This document shows, piece by piece, positions 42,980 through 52,032 of a DNA stretch of 64,000 nt (its first letter is position 1; each line of letters starts with the position of its first letter). The position numbers and the translations under genes are program-made. The notes below the pieces were generated by a model. It did not search any database. It was not told the DNA's origin and was given only the letters and a program-made list of their open reading frames with translations. The stretch covers positions 6,826,649-6,890,648 of the forward strand of contig NZ_LT985361.1 of assembly GCF_900269665.1 (NCBI RefSeq). The letters are read 5' to 3'. The DNA comes from Nocardia suismassiliense (GTDB lineage: Bacteria; Actinomycetota; Actinomycetes; Mycobacteriales; Mycobacteriaceae).

Positions 42980-43960
42980 GTGAAACTTCTGGTCACCGGC
43001 GGCGCCGGGTACGTCGGCGGAGGCTGCGCGCAGGTGCTGCTCGAAGCAGGTCATGAGGTCGTCGTGGTGGACGACCTGTCCACCGGCAACGCCGAGGGCG
43101 TCCCGTCCGCCGCCCGCTTCATCGTAGGCGATATCGCGCAGGCCGCGACCGCCCTGCTCGGCGCCGAAACGTTCGACGGCGTCCTGCATTTCGCGGCGCA
43201 GTCGCTGGTCGGCGAGTCGGTGCAGCAGCCGGAGAAATACTGGCACGGCAATGTGGTGAAGACCTTCGAACTGTTGGAGGCGATGCGCAAGGCGGGCACG
43301 CCACGACTGGTGTTCTCCTCCACCGCCGCCGTCTACGGCGAACCGGAACAGGTGCCGATCACGGAAGACGCGCCGACCCGGCCCACCAACCCGTACGGTG
43401 CGTCGAAGCTCGCCATCGATCACGCCATCACCTCCTACTCGATCGCGCACGGGCTGGCGGCGACCAGCCTGCGCTACTTCAATGTCGCCGGCGCCTACGG
43501 TGGCCTCGGCGAAAACCGCGTGGTGGAAACACATCTCATTCCGCTGGTGCTGCAGGTCGCGCTCGGGCACCGCAAGGCGATCTCGGTCTTCGGCACCGAC
43601 TGGCCGACTCCCGACGGCACCGCCGTGCGCGACTACATCCACATCCGCGACCTCGCCGAGGCTCATCTGCTGGCCCTGGCCACCTCCGAGCCGGGCACGC
43701 ACCGCATCTACAACCTCGGTAGCGGCACCGGATTCTCGGTCCGCGAAGTGATTTCGGCGTGCGAACGGGTCACGGGCCTGCCCATCACCGCCCAGGACGC
43801 CCCCCGCCGTCCCGGCGACCCGGCGACCCTCATCGCCTCCAGCGAGCGGGCCATCGCCGACCTCGGCTGGCACCCGGAGCACAACGACCTCGACGAGATC
43901 GTCTCCGACGCCTGGGATTTCCTCCAGTCCCTGGGCGATCGCGCACACAGCGCTCGCTGA
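42980..43960 (+). CDS. galE: UDP-glucose 4-epimerase
   Basis: Interconverts UDP-glucose and UDP-galactose for arabinogalactan and other envelope sugars. A 326-residue extended SDR with NAD motif GGAGYVGGG (the usual final Ser is Gly), catalytic Ser in FSSTAAVYG and YxxxK in NPYGASKLAID, plus the RYFNVAGA block. It starts 3 bp after ideR and is certainly co-transcribed; dtxR/ideR-galE adjacency is also known in corynebacteria. A strong hairpin follows. Confidence 0.95.
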   Translation: MKLLVTGGAGYVGGGCAQVLLEAGHEVVVVDDLSTGNAEGVPSAARFIVGDIAQAATALLGAETFDGVLHFAAQSLVGESVQQPEKYWHGNVVKTFELLEAMRKAGTPRLVFSSTAAVYGEPEQVPITEDAPTRPTNPYGASKLAIDHAITSYSIAHGLAATSLRYFNVAGAYGGLGENRVVETHLIPLVLQVALGHRKAISVFGTDWPTPDGTAVRDYIHIRDLAEAHLLALATSEPGTHRIYNLGSGTGFSVREVISACERVTGLPITAQDAPRRPGDPATLIASSERAIADLGWHPEHNDLDEIVSDAWDFLQSLGDRAHSAR

Positions 43961-43978
43961 GCACCCGCGTCCCGCATC

Positions 43979-44023
43979 GACCGGGGCAGCACGGCCGTCC
44001 ACCTCCGCCGAGCTGCCCCGGTC
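43979..44023 (+). terminator. Terminator of the ideR-galE operon
   Basis: GACCGGGGCAGC (43979-43990) and GCTGCCCCGGTC (44012-44023) are perfect 12-bp arms around a 21-bp loop, 18 bp after the galE stop. The rest of 43961-44230 shows no gene. Confidence 0.75.
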
Positions 44024-44230
44024 ATCTGCCTCGTACCCGCGGGACCCAGCGAATTGACGGTCGCCGAGCACTGGTCCGCGCCCGGAGGTTCATCCACGCC
44101 GCTGTTCACGGTGTGCCCTTCGCGGACACCACCGCGTATAAGCCCGCGACGGTGCCGGCCCGGTAGCCAGTGGCGCACGGCTCGGTGACCGATGCAGACC
44201 GACAGCACAACCGCGTGTCGGACTGGGGCT

Positions 44231-46168
44231 TCACGGGGCCGGAGAACCCAGATCGATACCGAGGTCCGCGGCCGTGTCGTAACCGCTGCGGGCCAGGCGG
44301 CGCAGTTGGTCGGGACGCATGCCGAGGTGCAATGACGTCTCCAACAGTGTCGCCAGCGGATGGTCGGGGTCTGCATCCAGTGCGGCGTCCAGCGCGATGC
44401 CGGCGAGCGGTCCGTCTCCGCGCACGTAAGCGCTGTACCCGAGCAGTGCTGCCGCTTCGGCTCGATCGCGGCCGGTCAAGGCACGGGTCAAAGCCGCCCA
44501 CAGGCCTTCGGCAGCGACGGCATGATCGCCGACGGCCAAGGCGAACATGGTGTCGCGGACCGCTCGATCCCGCAGGGCCGCAGCGAGTTCGGCGATTTCG
44601 GGCACCATGAGCTGCCCACCGGACTCGGTGTTCGCGATTTGCCACAGCACATAGTCGAGCGCTTCCCTGCTGTAGGAGCTCGGATCACCGCGCCGCACCG
44701 CCCGCGCATACCGATCTCGAGCCACGGCGACCGCACTGTCCAAGAGCGACGCCACCTGATCCTGCAACTCGATGTCCTCCACCACCATCGCGGTCAGTTC
44801 CGCTCGGGAGCCGCGCACGTGCTTGCCGTCGAGCACGTTCGACAGCGCGACCACCGAGGTTGCCGGATCCGGCAGTGCCCCACGCCGATCCGGGCCGAGC
44901 AAACTCCACCAGCCTTCCTCGGCCTCGATCGCACACACCGCCCACGCGCCGGCCAGTGCGATATCGTGCGCGGCGAGCCGCCGGTCCAGCGCGTCGATCA
45001 ACACCTCGAATCGCCCGGTGCCGCACTGCTCCCCAATCTCCGAGCGGTGCTCCGTCGGTTCCACGGCCCGGTCGTCGACCACCACCGCCAGCACCTCGGC
45101 GACGTCATCGTGCGCGCAGATCTGCATCACACATTTCGCCACCATCCCGGCCCGCAACCTGCGCCGCCCACCGTCCTGATCCAGATCGAACCGCACCACC
45201 GCGTCGATGATCGCCCCGCCGCCGCGCCCCGGCGCCGACCGCAGCACCAGCACAACCAGCGACCGCTCCGGCGGAAACCCGATCATCGCGGGCACCGCCG
45301 CGATCAACTCCCCCGGCTCGTCCACGTGCACAGCACTATCGGGCACGTCCGCCTCGAACGGCGGCGCCTGATCGGCACACACAACCATCCGCTCGTGCTC
45401 GGCCAGCTCGAACACGTCCCCGTCAGTCAGCGCGTCGAACCCGGCATCCAGCGAATCACCGATCCGCTCGATCTCCGCATCGAACACAGACGCGCCGGTC
45501 TGATCGCTATCCGCAGTGAGCACAGCGTCTTCCGCTCGTACCGGGTCATCCCGTCGCACTGTGTCGTCTATCCGGTCGAGGTCCACACCGAGTGCGGCCG
45601 CACCGGTCAGGTCGAGATCAGCGGTGAGCACGGCATCTCCCGCCCGCACAGCGACTTCCGGCCACACCGCGTCGTCCGAACGCACATCGCCTTCCGAGCG
45701 CACGCTGTCTTCCAAGTGCGCGTTGTCTTCTGATCGCACAGTGGTGCCCGCCCGCGTAGCGTCGCGGACTCGCTCTATGGCCTCACCCAGCACGGTTGCG
45801 ACATCCGGGTCTGTTTCAGAGGTGGGCACGACATCGTCCAGTCGTACGGCGCCGTCGGACTGCCTGTCATCGTCGAAAGAACTGCCGTCGTCGGAGGAAC
45901 TGGTGACGACAGATTCGCTACCGTCGAATCGCCCGTCACCGTCCGCGCCCTGCGTACTTCCGTCCTGCTTCTCACCTCCCGGCCGAAGAAACTCGCACGA
46001 TCGCATCGCCGCAGCGAGACTCACGGGCGCTCGGGAACTGGATTTGCCGCGCAGCAACGACGGACGCGCACAGAAAAGCTCATCGCCGGCAGGCCCGGTG
46101 CCGCGGTGCTCGGAATCGGCCTGTGCCGCAGCACGACCGGTGGGCTGAGGGTTCGAGGGAGTGGTCAT
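44231..46168 (-). CDS. DUF4192 domain-containing protein with a long acidic N-terminal extension
   Basis: A 645-residue protein. The C-terminal ~370 residues form the DUF4192 domain (from PGELIAAVPAMIGFPPERSLVVLVL to the TPR-like YSAYVRGDGPLAGIALDAALDADPDHPL). The N-terminal ~270 residues are Asp/Ser/Arg/Val-rich and low in complexity, with an internal duplication: DAVLTADLDLTG...RIDD and DAVLTADSDQTG...RIGD about 36 residues apart. The extension is probably disordered. Function of DUF4192 is unknown. The ATG at 46168 begins MTTPSNPQP; the frame is open to 46258. Divergence from or coupling to neighbours gives no clue. Confidence 0.85.
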   Translation of the reverse strand: MTTPSNPQPTGRAAAQADSEHRGTGPAGDELFCARPSLLRGKSSSRAPVSLAAAMRSCEFLRPGGEKQDGSTQGADGDGRFDGSESVVTSSSDDGSSFDDDRQSDGAVRLDDVVPTSETDPDVATVLGEAIERVRDATRAGTTVRSEDNAHLEDSVRSEGDVRSDDAVWPEVAVRAGDAVLTADLDLTGAAALGVDLDRIDDTVRRDDPVRAEDAVLTADSDQTGASVFDAEIERIGDSLDAGFDALTDGDVFELAEHERMVVCADQAPPFEADVPDSAVHVDEPGELIAAVPAMIGFPPERSLVVLVLRSAPGRGGGAIIDAVVRFDLDQDGGRRRLRAGMVAKCVMQICAHDDVAEVLAVVVDDRAVEPTEHRSEIGEQCGTGRFEVLIDALDRRLAAHDIALAGAWAVCAIEAEEGWWSLLGPDRRGALPDPATSVVALSNVLDGKHVRGSRAELTAMVVEDIELQDQVASLLDSAVAVARDRYARAVRRGDPSSYSREALDYVLWQIANTESGGQLMVPEIAELAAALRDRAVRDTMFALAVGDHAVAAEGLWAALTRALTGRDRAEAAALLGYSAYVRGDGPLAGIALDAALDADPDHPLATLLETSLHLGMRPDQLRRLARSGYDTAADLGIDLGSPAP

Positions 46169-46306
46169 GGCGTCGAGACTGCCCGCCGCCCGCACCGAGT
46201 CCGCCGCGCTGACCAGGCGATTCAGCCACCCTGGGGAATTCCACCGCACTGTGGACAACTCAACCGCGGCAGCCCGCCACCACCACTCGCCTGTCCGCGA
46301 GAACTG

Positions 46307-47017
46307 CTATCGTCCCGCGCCGGCTACCCGCCGCGCCGCCGTCGTGAACAGCTCGTCCACCGCCGCCACATCCGGCTCGGCCCCGGAAAAAGACATATAC
46401 GTCACAATGATTCGCACATCGTCTACCTGCCCGACCGCTGTCCGCATCGTCTCGGTCAACCCGGCTCCGCCGACATCCGGTGTCACCGTCCGCCGCAACG
46501 CCAGCGCATCGTCCGCGTCGATCGACGGCGCTGGCACGAGCTCGGTCGTCACGGTCGTCAGCGCGCCACCCCGGCTGACCCGCACCGACGCACACTGTTT
46601 CAGCTGGCTGCGCAGTGCGGCGAGCGGCTGCTCGGTCCGCGTCAACTCCACCGTGAGGGTGGCTCGCGTGGCATCGTCGGTACCGACGGCGATCTCAGTC
46701 TTGTTCGCCCCGAACACCTGTTGCGGCGGCGTACATGCCTCCGGCTGCACCCGCGCACCCCGCCCGGCTCCGGTCAGATCCCCGGCCGCCTGCGCCGCCG
46801 CTTCGGGCGGCAGCACCACCGCCGGATACCTGGCCGGAAACTGCGCCGGTTCGACCAGCAAAGCCGACAGCGCGGCCCCCACCTGCCGCGTCACTTCCGT
46901 CTGCTCGACCGCGACCGGATGACCGGCCACCGTCGCCCCACACCCGGCGAGCAACCCCGCACACGCCGCGGCCATGGCGAAGCTCACCCCCCTGCGCGCC
47001 GAATCCGCCACAGTCAC
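46307..47017 (-). CDS. Putative lipoprotein (DUF5642/PknH_C-like)
   Basis: A 236-residue secreted lipoprotein: a short basic head, a hydrophobic stretch, and a lipobox LLAGC with the lipidated Cys at residue 26, followed by ATVAGHPV, a start common in mycobacterial Lpp/Lpq proteins. The mature part has two further Cys (EACTPP; LKQCASV) that could form a disulfide, as in PknH-type extracellular sensor domains. Family assignment is tentative. The GTG at 47017 is chosen to give a normal signal peptide; the frame is open to 47161. Located in a 138-bp gap from DUF4192 in the same orientation. Confidence 0.7.
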   Translation of the reverse strand: MTVADSARRGVSFAMAAACAGLLAGCGATVAGHPVAVEQTEVTRQVGAALSALLVEPAQFPARYPAVVLPPEAAAQAAGDLTGAGRGARVQPEACTPPQQVFGANKTEIAVGTDDATRATLTVELTRTEQPLAALRSQLKQCASVRVSRGGALTTVTTELVPAPSIDADDALALRRTVTPDVGGAGLTETMRTAVGQVDDVRIIVTYMSFSGAEPDVAAVDELFTTAARRVAGAGR

Positions 47018-47264
47018 CCGGCCCACTGTGCCAAACTCCCGGTGCCCACCCGCCTCGCCACGCCGCCCTACCGGGAATGCGCGGGGCGCCGATGCTGTTG
47101 GCTCGTCGTATGGGTCGGTGTCCCGCCCGTGCTCGGTGACGGTCACCGGCATGGGGGACAATGGACATGGTCCCCGTCTCGGACGCCGCTCGTCTCGAAC
47201 GACTCAGGTGTCGAACGCCCGAGCAGCAGCCGTGCCGGCGGACCCGCGCAGGAAGGAGTACGCG

Positions 47265-48218
47265 ATGGACCACGAGTCGCGAATGTACGAACTGGAGTTC
47301 CCAGCTCCGCAGCTGTCGTCCGACGACGGCGCGGGTCCGGTCCTGGTGCACGGACTGGAAGGTTTCACCGATGCGGGGCATGCGGTGCGGCTGGCCACCA
47401 CGCACCTGCGCGAGAGCCTCGAAAGCGAATTGGTCGCCTCGTTCGATGTGGACGAGCTGCTCGACTACCGCTCGCGGCGCCCGCTCATGACGTTCAAGAC
47501 CGACCACTTCTCCGAGTACGCCGAGCCCGAGCTCAACCTGTGGGCCCTGCGTGACACGGCGGGCACTCCGTTCCTGCTGCTCGCGGGCATCGAGCCGGAC
47601 CTGCGCTGGGAGAAGTTCACCACCGCGGTCCGCCTGCTCGCCGAACAACTCGGCGTGCGGCGCAGCATCGGCCTCAGCGCCATCCCGATGGCGATCCCGC
47701 ACACCCGTCCGCTCGGCGTGACCGCGCACTCCTCGGACCGCGATCTCATCCCAGAGCATCAGCGCTGGCCCGGTGAGTTGCAGGTGCCCGGCAGCGCGTC
47801 CTCGCTGCTGGAATACCGGATGTCCCAACACGGTCACGAGTCCGTCGGCTTCTCCGTGCATGTGCCGCACTACCTCGCGCAGACCGCCTACCCGGAGGCC
47901 GCGCAGACCCTGCTGGAGAACGTCGCCGACAACGCGGGCCTCGACATCCCGCTCGCCGCACTCGGCGAGGCGGCGGCCAGGGTGCGCGAACAGGTCAACG
48001 AGCACATCGCCGGAAACTCGGAGGTGGAGACCGTCGTGCACGCGCTGGAACGCCAGTACGACAGCTTCGTCAGCGCGCAGGAACGCCAGTCGAGCCTGCT
48101 CGTCGGTGACGGCGAACTACCCAGCGGCGACGAACTCGGCGCCGAATTCGAGCGCTTCCTCGCCGAGCAAGGCGGTTACGAGGGCGAGGAAGGCCCGGAA
48201 CCGGGCGAACAGCGGTAG
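47265..48218 (+). CDS. PAC2 family protein (proteasome assembly chaperone-like)
   Basis: A 317-residue PAC2-domain protein (Rv2714 type). It has the family start MYELEFPAPQL, VLVHGLEGFTDAGHA, and FPRP-type central strands; the C-terminal 90 residues are helical and acidic. The fold is that of proteasome-assembling chaperones, but the bacterial role is unknown. ATG at 47265 with GGAAGGAG just upstream. The next gene, a helicase, begins 27 bp after its stop, so they may be co-transcribed. Confidence 0.92.
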   Translation: MDHESRMYELEFPAPQLSSDDGAGPVLVHGLEGFTDAGHAVRLATTHLRESLESELVASFDVDELLDYRSRRPLMTFKTDHFSEYAEPELNLWALRDTAGTPFLLLAGIEPDLRWEKFTTAVRLLAEQLGVRRSIGLSAIPMAIPHTRPLGVTAHSSDRDLIPEHQRWPGELQVPGSASSLLEYRMSQHGHESVGFSVHVPHYLAQTAYPEAAQTLLENVADNAGLDIPLAALGEAAARVREQVNEHIAGNSEVETVVHALERQYDSFVSAQERQSSLLVGDGELPSGDELGAEFERFLAEQGGYEGEEGPEPGEQR

Positions 48219-48244
48219 CAAGCCCGGATGCGGCAGCCCGTAGG

Positions 48245-50752
48245 GTGTTCGGAGTGGATCTGACCGAGCTGCTGGAGATACCGGGAACCGACGCCGACGC
48301 GCTGTACGAGTCCTTCGGGGCGTGGGCGGCCGAGCAGGGCACCCCGCTGTATCCGGCGCAGGACGAGGCGCTATTGGAGTTGGCGTCGGGATCCAACGTC
48401 ATCCTCGCGACGCCGACAGGTTCCGGTAAGTCCTTGGTAGCGGTCGGCGCGCACCTCATCGCGCTGGCCCAGGGCAAACGCACCTACTACACCGCGCCGA
48501 TCAAAGCGCTGGTCAGCGAGAAATTCTTCGCCCTGTGCGAGGTTTTCGGCGCCGACCGCGTCGGCATGGTCACCGGCGACGCCGCGGTCAACGCCGACGC
48601 GCCGATCATCTGCGCCACCGCGGAAATCCTCGCGAACCTCGCCCTGCGCGAGGGCTCGGCGGCCGATGTCGGCCAGGTCGTGATGGACGAATTCCACTTC
48701 TACGCCGACCCCGACCGCGGCTGGGCCTGGCAGGTCCCGCTGCTGGAACTGCCCCGCGCCCAGTTCCTGCTCATGTCCGCCACCCTCGGCGAGGTCGACT
48801 TCTTCGCCAAGGACATGGAACGCCGCACCGGTCGGCCGTCGGCGATCGTCGCGGGCACCGAACGTCCGGTGCCGCTGACCTTCTCGTACGCGCGCACCCC
48901 CATCACCGAGACGCTGGAAGAACTCGTCACCACGCATCAGGCCCCGGTCTACGTGGTGCATTTCACGCAGGCCGCCGCGCTCGAACGGGCCCAGGCCCTG
49001 ACCAGCGTGAATTTCGCCACCCGCGCCGAGAAGGACGCGATCGCCACGGCACTGGGCGAATTCCGCTTCGCCTCCGGCTTCGGCAAGACGCTGTCGCGGC
49101 TGATCCGGCACGGAATCGGCGTGCACCACGCGGGCATGCTGCCGAAGTACCGCCGCCTGGTCGAACGACTGGCTCAAGAGGGCCTGCTGAAAGTGGTCTG
49201 CGGCACCGACACCCTCGGCGTCGGCATCAACGTCCCCATCCGCACCGTGCTGCTCACCGGCCTGACCAAGTACGACGGCGTGCGCACCCGCAGGCTGAAA
49301 GCCCGTGAGTTCCACCAGATCTCGGGTCGGGCGGGCCGCGCGGGGTACGACACCATGGGCACGGTCGTCGTGCAAGCGCCGGAGCACGAAGTGGAGAACA
49401 CCCGCCTGCTCGCGAAGGCGGGCGACGACCCGAAGAAGCAGCGAAAGGTGGTGCGGCGCAAGCCTCCCGAGGGTTTCGTCTCGTGGAGCGAGGAGACCTT
49501 CGACCGTCTCGTCTCCGCCCAGCCGGAGCCGATGGTCTCGCGCTTCAATGTGACGAACTCCATGCTGCTCAACGTGATTGCCCGCCCGGGCAACTGCTTC
49601 GACGCCATGCGCCACCTGCTCGAGGACAACCACGAGCCGCGGCCCGCCCAGCGCAAACACATCCTGCGCGCCATCCGCCTCTACCGGGCGCTGCGCGACG
49701 CCGGGGTGGTCCAGCAGCTCGACGAACCCGACGCGCAGGGCCGCCGCGCCCGCCTCACCGTCGACCTGCAACGCGACTTCGCCCTCGACCAGCCGCTGTC
49801 GCCGTTCGCGCTGGCCGCCTTCGAGCTGCTCGACAAAGACGCGCCCGGCTATACCCTCGATGTGGTGTCCCTCATCGAATCCACCCTGGAGGATCCGCGC
49901 CAGCTGCTGATGGCTCAGCAGCACAAGGCGCGCGGCGTGGCGATCAATGAGATGAAGGCCGACGGCATCGAGTACGACGAGCGCATGGAGCTGCTCGAAG
50001 AGGTCACCTGGCCCAAACCCCTCGCCGAGCTGATCGAGCCTGCCTTCGAGACCTACCGCGCCGGGCACCCGTGGGTGTCGGAGTTCGCGCCGTCACCCAA
50101 GTCGGTGGTGCGCGACATGATCGAACGCTCGATGACCTTCGCCGAGCTGATCTCGCACTACGAACTGGCCCGCTCCGAGGGCGTGGTGCTGCGCTATCTC
50201 GCGGATGCTTACCGCGCGCTGCGCCGCACCGTGCCGGACGCCGCGCGCACCGAGGAACTCGACGACATCACCGAGTGGCTCGGCGAACTGGTCCGCCAGG
50301 TCGACTCCAGCCTGCTCGACGAGTGGGAGCAGCTCACCAACCCCGGCGCGGAGATCGACGCCGACCAGCTCGCCTTCGGCGCCGAGACGGTGCGCCCCAT
50401 CTCCGCCAACGAGCGCGCGTTCCGGGTGATGATCCGCAACGCCATGTTCCGCCGGGTCGAGCTGGCCGCGCTGCGCCGCTGGGACGCGCTGGCCGAGATG
50501 GGCATCGGGCCGGATTGGGAGACCGAACTGGCCCCCTATTTCGCCGAGTACGAAAGCATCGGCATCGGTCAGGACGCTCGCGGACCGCAACTGTTCCAGA
50601 TCGAACGAAGACCCGGTTTCTGGCAGGTGCGCCAGGTCCTCGACGACCCGGCGGGCGACCATGGCTGGTCGATCGTCGGTGTGGTGGACCTGGCCGAGTC
50701 CGATGCCGCCGGCGAGGTCGTCTTCGACGAAATCACGGTGTCCGCAGGCTGA
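48245..50752 (+). CDS. Ski2-like DEAD/DEAH box helicase with C-terminal DUF3516
   Basis: An 835-residue SF2 helicase. Motif I is TPTGSGKSL near residues 54-62, motif II DEFH, motif III SATLG, then GVHHAGMLPKYRR and QISGRAGRAGYDTMG in the second lobe. The C-terminal ~370 residues match the DUF3516 region of actinobacterial helicases. Likely acts on RNA (Ski2/Mtr4 relatives) or DNA; not settled. GTG at 48245; a second GTG at 48254 (MDLTELL) is equally plausible. Follows the PAC2 gene by 26 bp. Confidence 0.93.
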   Translation: MFGVDLTELLEIPGTDADALYESFGAWAAEQGTPLYPAQDEALLELASGSNVILATPTGSGKSLVAVGAHLIALAQGKRTYYTAPIKALVSEKFFALCEVFGADRVGMVTGDAAVNADAPIICATAEILANLALREGSAADVGQVVMDEFHFYADPDRGWAWQVPLLELPRAQFLLMSATLGEVDFFAKDMERRTGRPSAIVAGTERPVPLTFSYARTPITETLEELVTTHQAPVYVVHFTQAAALERAQALTSVNFATRAEKDAIATALGEFRFASGFGKTLSRLIRHGIGVHHAGMLPKYRRLVERLAQEGLLKVVCGTDTLGVGINVPIRTVLLTGLTKYDGVRTRRLKAREFHQISGRAGRAGYDTMGTVVVQAPEHEVENTRLLAKAGDDPKKQRKVVRRKPPEGFVSWSEETFDRLVSAQPEPMVSRFNVTNSMLLNVIARPGNCFDAMRHLLEDNHEPRPAQRKHILRAIRLYRALRDAGVVQQLDEPDAQGRRARLTVDLQRDFALDQPLSPFALAAFELLDKDAPGYTLDVVSLIESTLEDPRQLLMAQQHKARGVAINEMKADGIEYDERMELLEEVTWPKPLAELIEPAFETYRAGHPWVSEFAPSPKSVVRDMIERSMTFAELISHYELARSEGVVLRYLADAYRALRRTVPDAARTEELDDITEWLGELVRQVDSSLLDEWEQLTNPGAEIDADQLAFGAETVRPISANERAFRVMIRNAMFRRVELAALRRWDALAEMGIGPDWETELAPYFAEYESIGIGQDARGPQLFQIERRPGFWQVRQVLDDPAGDHGWSIVGVVDLAESDAAGEVVFDEITVSAG

Positions 50753-50924
50753 CCAAGCACCGCCGCCCCACCCCGAAATCTACAGAATCCATACAGGTCA
50801 CCGCCCTCTTCGCACCCGTATTCTGGTGCCGTCCGGGGGTGCTGCCGACGCGAGGTTTGACGGATTCGTTTCTGGGTAGGGGCCGCTGATACTCTCTCCG
50901 CTGCTGCCAAGCGAAAGATCAACT

Positions 50925-52025
50925 ATGCCCGAATCACCGTTCCTTGTCATCTATCCCGAGCGAGTGCGCGAGAACTACAGCGCACTCCATGCCGCCATGC
51001 CCGCGGCAAGGATTCGCTTCGCGGTCAAGGCAAGCCCGGTGCCGGAGATCATTCGAGCACTCGACGAGGAAGGCGCCGAGTTCGATGTCGCCAGCATCGG
51101 CGAGATCGAGCTGTGCCTCGCGCTCGGTGTCGAACCGGACACACTCTGCTACGGCAATCCGATCAAGAAGGCCGCCGACATCGCCCGCGCCTACGCGTTG
51201 GGGGTGCGCCGGTACGCCTTCGACACCGAGGACGATCTGCTGCGCATCGTCGAGCACGCGCCGGGCTCGGAGGTCGAATGCCGCTTCCTGGCTTCGGCGC
51301 CGGAGTCGCGCACGCCGTTCGGCGCCAAGTTCGGCTGCACGCCGGGCGAAGCGTTCCGGCTGCTGGTGCGGGCGCGTGATCTGGGGTTGATCGTCGGCGG
51401 GCCGTACTTCCACGTCGGGTCCCAGCAGCTCGATCCGGACGCGTGGCGGATCGGCATCGAGCAGGCGGGCCGGATCGTGGAAGCGTTGGCCGACAAGGAC
51501 ATTCACGTGCGATCCGTGAATATCGGTGGCGGACTGCCGATCGCGTACGCCGACCCGGCGCCCGCGTTGCCCGAGATCGCGGCGGTGGTCGACGCCGCCG
51601 TGACCGAATTCCTGCCTGAGACCGCCGGATTGGTGGTGGAACCCGGCCGCGCACTGGTCGGTTCCGCGGGCATCATCCATGCCGAAGTCGTGGGCGTGCG
51701 CGTCGCGCCGGACGGCCGACGCTGGGTGTATCTCGACATCGGCCGCTACAACGGCATGGCCGAGACAGAGAACGAGTACATCGCCTACCGGTTCCGCACG
51801 GACCGGGACGGCGACCCCGTCGACGAGGCGGTGGTGGCCGGTCCGACCTGCGACGGAGACGATGTACTGTATCAACGCACGCGAGTCCTCCTACCGACCA
51901 CGTTGCGAGCCGGTGATCGCATTCAGATCCTCGACACCGGCGCCTATACCGCGAGCTATTCGTCGGTGTCCTTCAATGGTTTTCCGCCCTTGACCGTTCA
52001 TGTCTCGGGCGCTGAGCGAGAGTGA
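50925..52025 (+). CDS. Type III (alanine-racemase-fold) PLP-dependent ornithine/diamine decarboxylase
   Basis: A 366-residue eukaryotic-type ODC family enzyme. The PLP lysine is Lys35 in RFAVKASP, the phosphate-binding glycine loop is NIGGGLPIAY, and the C-terminal active-site Cys sits in GPTCDGDDVLY as in ornithine decarboxylases. It would make putrescine from ornithine, or cadaverine if it prefers lysine. The next gene, 7 bp downstream, encodes a SpeD-SpeE fusion, so the pair covers amino acid to spermidine. ATG at 50925; only weak ribosome-binding site (GAAAGATC). Confidence 0.92.
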   Translation: MPESPFLVIYPERVRENYSALHAAMPAARIRFAVKASPVPEIIRALDEEGAEFDVASIGEIELCLALGVEPDTLCYGNPIKKAADIARAYALGVRRYAFDTEDDLLRIVEHAPGSEVECRFLASAPESRTPFGAKFGCTPGEAFRLLVRARDLGLIVGGPYFHVGSQQLDPDAWRIGIEQAGRIVEALADKDIHVRSVNIGGGLPIAYADPAPALPEIAAVVDAAVTEFLPETAGLVVEPGRALVGSAGIIHAEVVGVRVAPDGRRWVYLDIGRYNGMAETENEYIAYRFRTDRDGDPVDEAVVAGPTCDGDDVLYQRTRVLLPTTLRAGDRIQILDTGAYTASYSSVSFNGFPPLTVHVSGAERE

Positions 52026-52032
52026 GTTTGCC

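Noticed and set aside
40823..44071. A 1082-codon open frame on the minus strand covering acuC, ideR and galE
   Set aside because: Only the part from 42091 leftward matches AcuC; the rest is the antisense of ideR and galE, both clear genes.
48371..50068. A 565-codon minus-strand frame antisense to the Ski2-like helicase
   Set aside because: His/Val/Asp-rich shadow typical of the complement of a high-GC gene; the plus strand carries all helicase motifs.
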